This document shows positions 39,895 to 46,747 of a DNA stretch of 64,000 bases, piece by piece. A program made the translations under genes and the position numbers. Where the stretch lies: NCBI RefSeq assembly GCF_020037125.1, contig NZ_JAIQDG010000010.1, positions 186,001 to 250,000 of the forward strand, given 5' to 3'. This DNA is from Myxococcus sp. RHSTA-1-4 (GTDB lineage Bacteria; Myxococcota; Myxococcia; Myxococcales; Myxococcaceae). How positions within the stretch are numbered: the stretch's first letter is position 1; each line of letters starts with the position of its first letter. The notes beneath the pieces were generated by a model. That model searched no databases and was not told the origin of the DNA. It worked only from the letters and a program-made list of their open reading frames with translations.

Positions 39895-40593
39895 CTAGCA
39901 GTTGAAGATGGCCGGGTCGTTGTCGTTGCAGTCGAAGCGCCGGTTGACGTAGCCGGACGGCGGCTCGCAGGCGGTGAGGATGGAGTTGGTGCTGGTGCCG
40001 TAGGTGTCGCCGTCCGCGTCGCGGTACCAGCGGACGCGGTTCTCATCCAGGTACTCCGTCACCAGGCGGACCTGGTTCCCGGTGGCGGGGCCCATGGCCA
40101 GGATGTACGTGCTGCCCACGGTCAGGTCGTACGTCACCGCCTTCGACAGCCCGCAACTCGAGGTGATGGCCTCGTCGATGCCGGGCGTCACGGTGGTGCC
40201 GCCGGAGGTCAGCAGCGTGAAGGTCGCCGCGGGGTCCAGGTAGAAGGTGATGGACTCCGTGGTGTCACCCGCGGTGGTGGCGGAGGGAACGAACGTCACC
40301 GAGCCCTCGGCGCCGGACGGCAGGGTGAGGGTGTAGTGCTTGTGCTTCGTGCTCACGCCCGGCGCGCTGGTGCTGCGCGTGGCGCTGGCCGTCACGTTCA
40401 GGTTGTCCGCGCTGTTGTTGTAGTGGACGCACGCGTGGTCCGTCATGGAGGTGTCGTCCACCGACGTGCAGTTGGCGGGCAGCTCCTGCTCCACCTGCGC
40501 GTAGGACTCCAGCTCGGCCTCGTCCATGGGACCGCAGGCCGCCAGCGACAGGCCCAGCAGCGCGCTCCAGAGATTCCGCTTCGTCAGCTTCAT
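39895..40593 (-). CDS. HACxH-module lipoprotein with C-terminal Asp/Asn-rich extension
   Basis: A 232-residue lipoprotein (lipobox LAAC, Cys20). The shared module starts with HACVH (53-57), followed by NVTA, then HKHYTLTLP, the strand region GSVTFVP, SITFYLD, a Cys in SSCGLSKAVTYDL, and the Y-I-L-A-M-G-P end. After the module comes a thrombospondin-3/calcium-repeat-like tail (YRDADGDTYG, DCNDNDPAI). Start choice: ATG 40593 has AAAGGAA upstream; the 15-codon extension is not signal-like. A perfect GCAACTGAGTTGC dyad lies 59 bases upstream, so expression should be controlled there. Confidence 0.75.
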   Translation of the reverse strand: MKLTKRNLWSALLGLSLAACGPMDEAELESYAQVEQELPANCTSVDDTSMTDHACVHYNNSADNLNVTASATRSTSAPGVSTKHKHYTLTLPSGAEGSVTFVPSATTAGDTTESITFYLDPAATFTLLTSGGTTVTPGIDEAITSSCGLSKAVTYDLTVGSTYILAMGPATGNQVRLVTEYLDENRVRWYRDADGDTYGTSTNSILTACEPPSGYVNRRFDCNDNDPAIFNC

Positions 40594-40651
40594 GTGGGGG
40601 ATTCCTTTCGATGCCGCCATGGCTTCGCGGCCCCGCATTGATTGCTTAAGC

Positions 40652-40664
40652 GCAACTGAGTTGC
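40652..40664. promoter_or_regulatory. Dyad operator B (perfect GCAACTGAGTTGC)
   Basis: A 13-base perfect palindrome centred on 40658, in the gap between the 40593 and 40699 genes (both minus strand). On the coding strand it reads TGCAACTCAGTTGCGCTTAAG. It is the cleanest of the dyads in this region and shares the GCAAC-N3-GTTGC spacing with operator A. Confidence 0.6.
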
Positions 40665-40698
40665 AATAACCGCTCGGGTTGTCTCCCTGTGCGCGCGG

Positions 40699-41358
40699 TC
40701 AGGGCAGGTGCTCGATGACCATGCCCAGCTCGGGCAGCGGCGTGGGGCCGAGGGTGAGCGTGTACTGGACGCGGTCCGTCAGCTCGTAGCCCACCATGTG
40801 CTTGAGTCCGTCGCAGTGGTTGTCGGTGGCGCGGGTGCCGGCCGGTGTCAGCGTCGTCTGCACGGCGGTCTCCACCAGGGTGACGGGGACGTCCGGAGTG
40901 CCGAGGTAGATGACGAAGTTGCCGGTGGCGAAGGCCTTGTAGCTGAAGGTGCCCACGTACTGGCCGCCCTCCTGCCGGAGCTTCACCGTGTAGTACGTGT
41001 GGAAGTCGTCCACGCGGGGCAGGCGGCTGGTGGAGGCGGTGACGGTGACGAAGGGCCCGTTGGTGACATGCCAGCAGGCGTGCTCGCCGTTGTCGCCGAA
41101 GCTGAAGCCCTCGCTGGGGACGTAGCCGGGGTCCGTCTCGCACGCGAGGCCTTCCGCCGTGGCCCGGTAGCCCTTGTTGCAGTGGCACCAGTCACCCGTG
41201 GGCTCGCGGTGGACGTGGCCGTTGGGCGCGCAGGGGTCCGACGACTGCGCGGGGTCCTCCGGCTGGGGAGGTTCGATGGGGGCGGGGTCGTCACCGCCAC
41301 AGGCGGCGAGCGCCATGGCACACGCGGCCAGGGCAAGGACGTGGAGGGAAGGGCGCAT
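40699..41358 (-). CDS. HACxH-module lipoprotein with EGF-like segment
   Basis: A 219-residue lipoprotein (lipobox LAAC, Cys20). Residues about 43-73 form a small Cys-rich EGF-like segment (Cys43, Cys58, Cys60, Cys73; GDWCHCNKGY). The shared module follows: HACWH at 93-97, TVTA, HTYYTVKL, GNFVIYLG, a Cys in NHCDGLKH, Y-T-L-T-L-G-P, and VIEHLP. The many His and Cys residues are consistent with a metal-binding surface or periplasmic protein, as inference. AGGAAG precedes the ATG, and operator C lies 34-48 bases upstream. A terminator between this gene and the 41511 gene shows it has its own promoter. Confidence 0.75.
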   Translation of the reverse strand: MRPSLHVLALAACAMALAACGGDDPAPIEPPQPEDPAQSSDPCAPNGHVHREPTGDWCHCNKGYRATAEGLACETDPGYVPSEGFSFGDNGEHACWHVTNGPFVTVTASTSRLPRVDDFHTYYTVKLRQEGGQYVGTFSYKAFATGNFVIYLGTPDVPVTLVETAVQTTLTPAGTRATDNHCDGLKHMVGYELTDRVQYTLTLGPTPLPELGMVIEHLP

Positions 41359-41391
41359 GGCGGCTCTTCCTATCCGGGGCGTGGGCCTAAA

Positions 41392-41406
41392 TGCAACTTT
41401 GATGCA
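41392..41406. promoter_or_regulatory. Dyad operator C (GCAAC-TTT-GATGC)
   Basis: ATGCAACTTTGATGCATT, the shared dyad with one mismatch in the core but longer outer arms (ATGCA/TGCAT). It lies 34 bases before the ATG of the 40699-41358 gene. Read toward the gene it continues GTTGCATTTAGG, like operators A and D. Confidence 0.55.
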
Positions 41407-41435
41407 TTAGTGTCTTGGTGTCCTTTGTGGAAATG

Positions 41436-41468
41436 AAAAGCCCGCGGGAGGCTGTTCCGCCCGCGGGC
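41436..41468 (-). terminator. Intrinsic terminator of the 42856-41511 transcript
   Basis: A nine-base stem (41440-41448 with 41460-41468) and an 11-base loop are followed on the minus strand by TTTTC. It lies 43 bases after the stop of the 41511 gene and before operator C, separating two transcription units. Confidence 0.75.
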
Positions 41469-41510
41469 CCTGTCCCTGGCGCGGTGCGCCGGGGTTTCAG
41501 GAGGTGACGG

Positions 41511-42110
41511 CTACCCCTCGGTGTGGTCGTGGGCGGCTTCCTCGATGACGAGCGTGAACTGGGCGTTCTGCTCGAGCAGGGCGAGGAACTGGAGGTGGTA
41601 CTCCACGCCGGCCTCGACGTCCGCGAGGATGCCGGTCTTCAGGCTGCCGCACACGGTGGAGGGCACGTCGTAGCGGCACTCGCGGGCAATCTCGGCGCCG
41701 GTGGCGGCGTCGTAGATGCGCAGGCCGCGCTGGCGCGACACGAGGAAGGCAAGCTCGCCGGACTCCTCGGGGATGAAGGCGACGCGGCCGCCCCAGCCGC
41801 AGTAGTTCGTCTCCGGCAGGGTGATGTTGTAGGCGGTGTGGGGAAGGCTGACGTCCACGAGCACGGGCGCGCCCAGGGCGGCGGCCGTGATGGACTCGAA
41901 GGGACCGAAGTCCGAGTGGACGCAGGCGTGCTCGGCCACCTCGGCCAGCTCCACCGGGTCGCAGGCGGCGAGCAGTCCCTGCTCCTGGGTGGAGAGGGAG
42001 GCCTCGGAGGTGGGCTCGGAGGTCTCCGAGGCGGGGGCGCCGCAGCCGGCGAACAGGGCCGCCGCGCCGGAGGCGAGCAGGGTCTTCTTGAACAGGTGCC
42101 AGGTCTTCAT
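41511..42110 (-). CDS. HACxH-module lipoprotein
   Basis: A 199-residue lipoprotein (lipobox LFAGC, Cys23), then a Ser/Thr/Glu linker. It is almost purely the shared module: HACVH at 61-65, SITA, HTAYNITLP, GRVAFIPEE, a Cys in TVCGSLKTG, VEYHLQF, and FTLVIEE. A His-containing tail follows (AAHDHTEG). It is the minimal member of the four-protein family. ATG 42110 has GAGGAG nine bases upstream; the in-frame extension to 42206 is not signal-like. It lies 65 bases after the 42176 gene, so both should be transcribed from the operator D promoter and end at the terminator at 41436. Confidence 0.75.
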   Translation of the reverse strand: MKTWHLFKKTLLASGAAALFAGCGAPASETSEPTSEASLSTQEQGLLAACDPVELAEVAEHACVHSDFGPFESITAAALGAPVLVDVSLPHTAYNITLPETNYCGWGGRVAFIPEESGELAFLVSRQRGLRIYDAATGAEIARECRYDVPSTVCGSLKTGILADVEAGVEYHLQFLALLEQNAQFTLVIEEAAHDHTEG

Positions 42111-42175
42111 GGGGTGTTTGCTCCTCGGTGGGACTGCTGGGGGACTGCCGGTACGACAGGTGTGGAGGCCGGGCC

Positions 42176-42856
42176 TCAGGGCGCGTCCGGGCGCAGGACG
42201 ACCCACGAGGTGACGACCTCGCCCGAGGGCAGGCGCTCGGGCGGAAGCTGCAGGTGCGCGCCGGCGGTGCCGAGCCGCAGCGCGGCGGTGCGCTGGAAGG
42301 ACGCCTCGAAGGAAGCGGCGTCCGGGAAGGTGACGCGCGCGACGCAGCCGGCGGCGAAGCAGCGCGCGGGCTCGGCCCGCACGGGCAGCACCTCTTCCTC
42401 TACGCGGGTGCGCCAGGTGTCCAGCGCGGCCCGCGCGTCCTCCGTCCAGGGCTCGCTGCTGCCCCCCGTGGCCGCCAGCTCCGCGAGCACCGCGCCCCGG
42501 CGCGCCTCGGGCGTGGCGTGCTCACCGCGCAGGGCCTTCACCACGCGCAGGCGCGTCTCCGAGGGCTTGCGGCGCGCGCGAGCCGGGAGGGCGTCGGAGG
42601 GCGGAGCGGCCTCGGGAGGCGCCGCCGCGATGGTGCCGGGCTCTGGCGGGGTGGGGATGGGGCCGGCGGTGGCCTCGGCTGGGAGGGGCGTACTCTCGTC
42701 CGAGGCGCGCCACTCCTGGGACGCCGGAGTCACTTCCAGCGCCACGGGTGTGAGCTTCTCCCGTGCCAAGGGCTCCAGCGGGCGGTGAAGCCAGGCCACC
42801 GCGAGGCCGGCCAGCACGAGGCCGGTGCCTCCCACGCTCCAGATGACTCTGCTCAC
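42176..42856 (-). CDS. Membrane-anchored hypothetical protein
   Basis: A 226-residue protein starting at GTG 42856 (GGGAGAGGG upstream). One N-terminal membrane helix (about 4-24) is followed by a long Pro/Ala/Glu linker (about 45-95). A small conserved-looking domain then contains CFAAGCVARVTFPDAASFEASF, with a Cys pair four residues apart, and ends WVVLRPDA. No family recognised. It opens the transcription unit that also carries the HACxH lipoprotein at 41511, and operator D lies 77 bases upstream. Confidence 0.65.
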   Translation of the reverse strand: MSRVIWSVGGTGLVLAGLAVAWLHRPLEPLAREKLTPVALEVTPASQEWRASDESTPLPAEATAGPIPTPPEPGTIAAAPPEAAPPSDALPARARRKPSETRLRVVKALRGEHATPEARRGAVLAELAATGGSSEPWTEDARAALDTWRTRVEEEVLPVRAEPARCFAAGCVARVTFPDAASFEASFQRTAALRLGTAGAHLQLPPERLPSGEVVTSWVVLRPDAP

Positions 42857-42932
42857 GAAGTCCCTCTCCCTCTGCCGCGCGCCGGAAGCCGGTGCGTGCG
42901 CCGTGGTGGACGTGTGTCGGGTGAGGCTGAAT

Positions 42933-42966
42933 ATGCAACTCAGATCTAAAAGTAATCAAGTTGCAT
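42933..42966. promoter_or_regulatory. Double dyad operator D
   Basis: Two strong outer half-sites face each other, ATGCAACT (42933-42940) and AGTTGCAT (42959-42966), each followed on its inner side by a decayed partner half (GATCT at 42943-42947, GTAAT at 42952-42956). This gives two adjacent GCAAC-N3-GTTGC-type sites in the divergent region between the 42856 (minus) and 43091 (plus) genes. Read outward both give GTTGCA followed by an A/T-rich TTTA or TATT. Confidence 0.55.
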
Positions 42967-43090
42967 TTACGGCGCGTGGTTGTCGCGCGCCGCGTCCACG
43001 GTGGTTTCTTGCGTTTCGAGAACGTCGATTGCCTGTAACGCGTCGAATCCACTAGGAAGCGCGCCACGTCCCCCACTTCGAGGTTCCCGA

Positions 43091-43954
43091 ATGAGACTGA
43101 CGTCCTTGCTGCTGCGCGCGGTGGTGCTGGTCGCTCTCGCTGTCCCCACGCTGGCGCAGGCGGGCTCGTACCTGCGCGTGGTGAGCTGGAACCTGCGTCA
43201 CGAGGGGTGGACGGACGAGCAGACGTACCTGGATGACGCGAAGCAGCTCTGGAACCAGTACGGCTCGAACAGCACCTCCAACAACGGGTGTGACCTGGTG
43301 TTCCTGCAGGAGGTGATGAACACCAACGTGATGCCGGCGATTGCCCAGGCGCTCACGCAGGTGTCCGGGGTGTCGTGGAGCTACGCGCAGACGCCGCTCA
43401 TCGGCCGCTCCTCGTACAAGGAGATGTACGCGGTGCTGTACCGGACGGACACGGTGTCGCTGCTGTCTTCCACGGTGTACAGCGACTCGGGCGACAACTT
43501 CGAGCGCGAGCCTCAAATCGTGAAGGTGCGGCACACCCCCACGGGCGCGGACTACACCTTCATCAACTGGCACGCCATCTGGGGCACCGCGGCCGAGCGC
43601 GACGTGGAGGTGCGCAACATCGACACCGTGTTCAAGTCGGTGCAGGACGGCAGCGGGAGCGACCAGGACGTCATCCTGGTGGGTGACCACAACATGGCCT
43701 GCACCGGGGCCTCGTGGGACGAGCTGAAGGCGCTGTCTCCAGCGGTGTCGTGCCGGCTGGACGTGGCGACCACCCTCAACAGCAGCGGCAGCTACGTGAG
43801 CGCGTACGACCACTTCTGGACGCAGAGCACGTACGTCACGGAGTTCTCCGCCGCCGGCCGGGACTACATCGCGAATACGGCTGACTTCGCGGCGCGGATT
43901 TCGGACCACGCGCCCGTCTACCTGACCCTGTACTCCAGCAGCGACACGGATTGA
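43091..43954 (+). CDS. Secreted endonuclease/exonuclease/phosphatase-family protein
   Basis: A 287-residue exported protein with a signal peptide (about 1-22, ending LAQAG) and a DNase I/sphingomyelinase-like metal-dependent phosphodiesterase fold. Family motifs: VVSWNLRH (Asn), DLVFLQEVM (Glu), FINWHAIWG (His), ILVGDHNM (Asp and Asn), and the C-terminal ISDHAPVYLTL (Asp-His). All catalytic positions look intact. The substrate could be DNA, a phospholipid or another phosphodiester. GAGG precedes the ATG. It is divergent from the 42856 gene across the double dyad D, so it may belong to the same regulon. The next gene starts inside its stop codon (TTGA). Confidence 0.85.
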   Translation: MRLTSLLLRAVVLVALAVPTLAQAGSYLRVVSWNLRHEGWTDEQTYLDDAKQLWNQYGSNSTSNNGCDLVFLQEVMNTNVMPAIAQALTQVSGVSWSYAQTPLIGRSSYKEMYAVLYRTDTVSLLSSTVYSDSGDNFEREPQIVKVRHTPTGADYTFINWHAIWGTAAERDVEVRNIDTVFKSVQDGSGSDQDVILVGDHNMACTGASWDELKALSPAVSCRLDVATTLNSSGSYVSAYDHFWTQSTYVTEFSAAGRDYIANTADFAARISDHAPVYLTLYSSSDTD

Positions 43955-45747
43955 GCCGCTCGGGCCGCGCAGTGGAGTGGAGGCTGGCCGCCGCGCTGGC
44001 GGTGGCCGGGCTCGCCGTGGCGTGGTGGCTCTGGCCTCGTGCGCCCGAGGTGGACCCGGCGCTCGCGCGTTCCGCCGCCATCGCCGTGCCGGAGGCCGTG
44101 GTGCCGGAGCCTCCGGCTCCCGAAGTTCCGGCGCGCGAGGGCGCGCATGGGCCGAGGCTGCACGCGGTGCTGGAAGGGGAGCGTCCGTTCCAGGGGGAGG
44201 CGCGCGTGGGCGCGGCGTTCGTCTCCGAGGACGACCGGCTCGCATGGGAGGCGGCGCGGCGCGAGGGCGGTGGAGGTGCCGGGCCCTCGCGGCTGGAGGA
44301 CCTGGCGAACGTGGCGGAGTGGCGGACGGCGGCGGTGACGCCGATGGCCTCGGGCGGGACGCTGGGGCCGGAGTTGGTGCCCGCGGCGCCGCGCTATCGG
44401 GTGCTGGCGTGGGAGCCGGACGGGACGTTCTGGTGGGGAGACGTGGTGCCGGGAGAGGTGCCGGCGTCAGGGGGCATCGACGCGGGCGTGCTTCGCGCGC
44501 GGCGGCCCACGGGCGTCCGGGTGCGGTTGGTGGGCGCGCGGCCGGAGCACGGGCCGTTCTCCCTCCGGATGGAGCGCGTGGTGGACGCGGACGCTCGGGC
44601 CGTCGAGCGCGCGAGTGAGCTGTGGCCCGTCGTCCAGCATGTGGCCCCGGCCGTGGCGGCGGCGTTGCGGGATGGCACGCCGCTGCCGCTCTCGTCGGGA
44701 TGGCCCGCCGTCCGGCACGAGGGCCCGGCTGCGGCGACGCCGGCGAGGGACGGCACGCCGCTGCCGCTCTCCTCGGGGGAAGACACGCTGCTGCTGCCGC
44801 TGCTTCCGGACCCGGGGGTGCGGTTGTGGTTGCGGAGCGCCTCGGGACAGGAGGGCACGCCGGTGGAGGTGCCACTGCGCGAGGGGCGCGTGGAGACGGT
44901 GGTGCTGGACGTGGACGCGCTCTTCCCGGGCGGCGTGGGCGGCACGGTGACGCTGCGCGGGCGCGTGCTGCTGGAGGGCACGGCGAAGCCCCCACCCGGT
45001 GCGCGGCTGCTGGGGCCGGACGGTGAGGCGCTGGCGCTGGAGCCGGATGGGCGCTTCACCGCGCCGGGGCTGCCTTCGTGGCGCCCGTCGCGCTTCTCGG
45101 TCCAGGTGGAGCCTCCGGCTTCGGGACGCCCCGTGGCGCCGGCCCATTGGGAATTCGAGGTCACGCCCGCGGCCGGCGCGGAAGCGACGTGGCGGGTGCC
45201 GCTGTTCCGATGGCTGGTGCTGCGCATGGACGGCTTCACCCGCGCACAGCTCGAGGCGCGTTCACGGAGGCCCTATCCGGTGTTCCTCCTGCAACGACTG
45301 GAGGCCGAGGGGCGCTGGCTCACGCACTCCGCGGACGCCTTCATCGAGGAGGAGGGCGGGGTGGCCGTGTCGCTCCTCCAGCCCGGGACGTACCGTGTGC
45401 TCGCAGCGGCCTCACCGTACGAGGTCTACGCCAGCACGTCCGTGGAGCATCACGGAGATGGCGCGGAGCGCTTCGTCACCGTCCGAGTCGATGACGGCGG
45501 CGCGCAGTGCGAGGTGCGCGTCACGTCGGCGGGAGCGCCGGTGTACGGAGCGCGTGTCATCAGTGCCAGCACCCTGGGCTCGCTGCCGCCCGCGCGTGGC
45601 CGCACGGACGCGGAGGGGCGCTGGCGGCTGGGCCGCGTGCGAGCCGATTCGCTCCACCTGGAAGTGGAGGCGGAGGGACGTCCCCCGTGGGCAGGAGACG
45701 CCGCCGCGGCCTGCCGGGAGTCGGGCGTGGTGGAGGTGCGGCTGTAG
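43951..45747 (+). CDS. Membrane-anchored protein with carboxypeptidase-regulatory-like domains
   Basis: A 598-residue protein. The start is probably the TTG overlapping the preceding stop (TTGA). One N-terminal helix (about 10-30) anchors a long beta-rich periplasmic part. Segments such as VTLRGRVLLEGTAKPPPGARLLGPDG and CEVRVTSAGAPVYGARVIS, followed by G-x-W-R-L-G-R, resemble carboxypeptidase-regulatory (CarboxypepD_reg-like) Ig folds. A 26-residue unit is duplicated in the middle. No enzymatic motif recognised. Coupling to the secreted phosphodiesterase gene suggests a joint envelope role. A perfect palindrome ends the unit. Confidence 0.65.
   Translation: MSRSGRAVEWRLAAALAVAGLAVAWWLWPRAPEVDPALARSAAIAVPEAVVPEPPAPEVPAREGAHGPRLHAVLEGERPFQGEARVGAAFVSEDDRLAWEAARREGGGGAGPSRLEDLANVAEWRTAAVTPMASGGTLGPELVPAAPRYRVLAWEPDGTFWWGDVVPGEVPASGGIDAGVLRARRPTGVRVRLVGARPEHGPFSLRMERVVDADARAVERASELWPVVQHVAPAVAAALRDGTPLPLSSGWPAVRHEGPAAATPARDGTPLPLSSGEDTLLLPLLPDPGVRLWLRSASGQEGTPVEVPLREGRVETVVLDVDALFPGGVGGTVTLRGRVLLEGTAKPPPGARLLGPDGEALALEPDGRFTAPGLPSWRPSRFSVQVEPPASGRPVAPAHWEFEVTPAAGAEATWRVPLFRWLVLRMDGFTRAQLEARSRRPYPVFLLQRLEAEGRWLTHSADAFIEEEGGVAVSLLQPGTYRVLAAASPYEVYASTSVEHHGDGAERFVTVRVDDGGAQCEVRVTSAGAPVYGARVISASTLGSLPPARGRTDAEGRWRLGRVRADSLHLEVEAEGRPPWAGDAAAACRESGVVEVRL
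44623..44778 (+). repeat. Tandem 78-base imperfect duplication within the 43951 gene
   Basis: Two adjacent 26-codon copies (44623-44700 and 44701-44778). Both begin TGGCCCG and end with a nearly identical G-A-T/C-GGCACGCCGCTGCCGCTCTC block (Arg-Asp-Gly-Thr-Pro-Leu-Pro-Leu-Ser-Ser-Gly). The frame is kept. This is a recent-looking internal duplication. Confidence 0.8.
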
Positions 45748-45781
45748 CCGCGCGCATCCTTATATAAGGATGCGCGCGGCT
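45746..45781. terminator. 36-base perfect palindrome, bidirectional terminator
   Basis: AGCCGCGCGCATCCTTAT and its exact reverse complement abut at 45763/45764, overlapping the stop codon of the 43951 gene and ending just before the stop of the convergent MarR gene (45789). The hairpin would have only a TATA tip. T-rich tracts are absent outside the stem. Termination in both directions is most likely; a protein-binding role is the alternative. Confidence 0.6.
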
Positions 45782-45788
45782 GGAGAGG

Positions 45789-46385
45789 TCAGGCCGCGTT
45801 GGCGGTGATGGCGGAAGGCTCGGCGCGCGCGAGCATGGGACGCGGGGCGTGGGGCCGCGCCTCCGCTACGGCCGTCTCCGCGGCGTCCGTGTCGGGCTCC
45901 TCGGCGGTGGCCAGCTCCTCGGCGCGGTTCCGGCAGCCTATCGCCTCCACCCACTTCTCCAGCATGTCCATCAGCTCGCTGCGCTGCTCCCCCCCGAGCG
46001 GCAGCAGCAGCTTCGCCATGCGCTCCTGCACCACGGAGTCCGCCTGCTCCGCCAGGGCGCGGCCCTGCTCGGTGAGGCGCACCCGCACGCGCCGGCGGTC
46101 ATGGCGCACGGAGCGCTCGCGCCGCACGAGCTGCGCGTCCTCCAGCCGGTCCAGCAGCCGGCTCAGGCGGGGCATGGCGATGCCCCCCAGGCGGTCGGCG
46201 AGCACATTCACGGGGAGGAGGCTCTCCGCCTTCAGCCACCAGAGGGCCTGGACCTCCATCGGGTCCAGCTCGGGGTGAGGCAGCGAGCTCAGGGGGCTGT
46301 TGAGCGAGCCGCAGCGCGCCATGTCGATGATGAGATTCCGCAACCTCGCGACCTGCACCCGCACTTCCATCGAGAGTTCGGACAT
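45789..46385 (-). CDS. MarR-family transcriptional regulator
   Basis: A 198-residue dimeric regulator. The winged helix is clear: MEVQALWWLKAESLLPVNVLADRLGGIAMPRLSRLLDRLEDAQLVRRERSVRHDRRRVRVRLTEQGRALA, with the helix pair for dimerisation at both ends (about 5-30 and 105-145). A 45-residue acidic, Ala/Pro-rich tail (about 150-198) is unusual for the family. No GCAAC dyad lies in front of this gene, so it does not obviously control itself through that site. It is nevertheless the nearest regulator to the dyad-bearing promoters and a candidate to bind them. GGAGACGAGAAG precedes the ATG. Confidence 0.88.
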   Translation of the reverse strand: MSELSMEVRVQVARLRNLIIDMARCGSLNSPLSSLPHPELDPMEVQALWWLKAESLLPVNVLADRLGGIAMPRLSRLLDRLEDAQLVRRERSVRHDRRRVRVRLTEQGRALAEQADSVVQERMAKLLLPLGGEQRSELMDMLEKWVEAIGCRNRAEELATAEEPDTDAAETAVAEARPHAPRPMLARAEPSAITANAA

Positions 46386-46747
46386 CTTCTCGTCTCCGTC
46401 ACCCGGGCACCGTGTCCACTCCGGCCGAGGAGCGCCGGCGTCCCGTCATCGATGGGGCAAACGCCCCGCCTGGAAACCACAACGTCCGGGGCCGCGAGGC
46501 ATATCGGACCCGTCTGAATTCTCCTGACGCGTGCACCCCATTCCCGGGCCCCGTCCCCTTCCCGGGATGCCCGGAGTCGCGGCCAGGGGGCTCGCCGTGA
46601 CGGCGGTGTTCACCGGGAGTCAGGGCCGGGGCGGGGAAGGGCCCAGCGGGGGGGCGAGGCGTTGGCGGTCCGGCATGTCTCCGCCCTGACGCCCGGCGTG
46701 CTCCCGGGTGGGACAGCCCTAACGTTGGGGGAAGGGGGCGGCACACC
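46386..46747. other. 362-base divergent non-coding interval
   Basis: Between the MarR and CHAP-amidase genes. It is somewhat lower in G+C near 46475-46520. I see no gene, dyad or strong hairpin; presumably it carries both promoters. Confidence 0.5.

Noticed and set aside
45789..46385. The MarR regulator as the proven controller of the GCAAC-N3-GTTGC sites.
   Set aside because: It is only the nearest regulator; its own promoter lacks the dyad, so I list it as a candidate and do not assign it.
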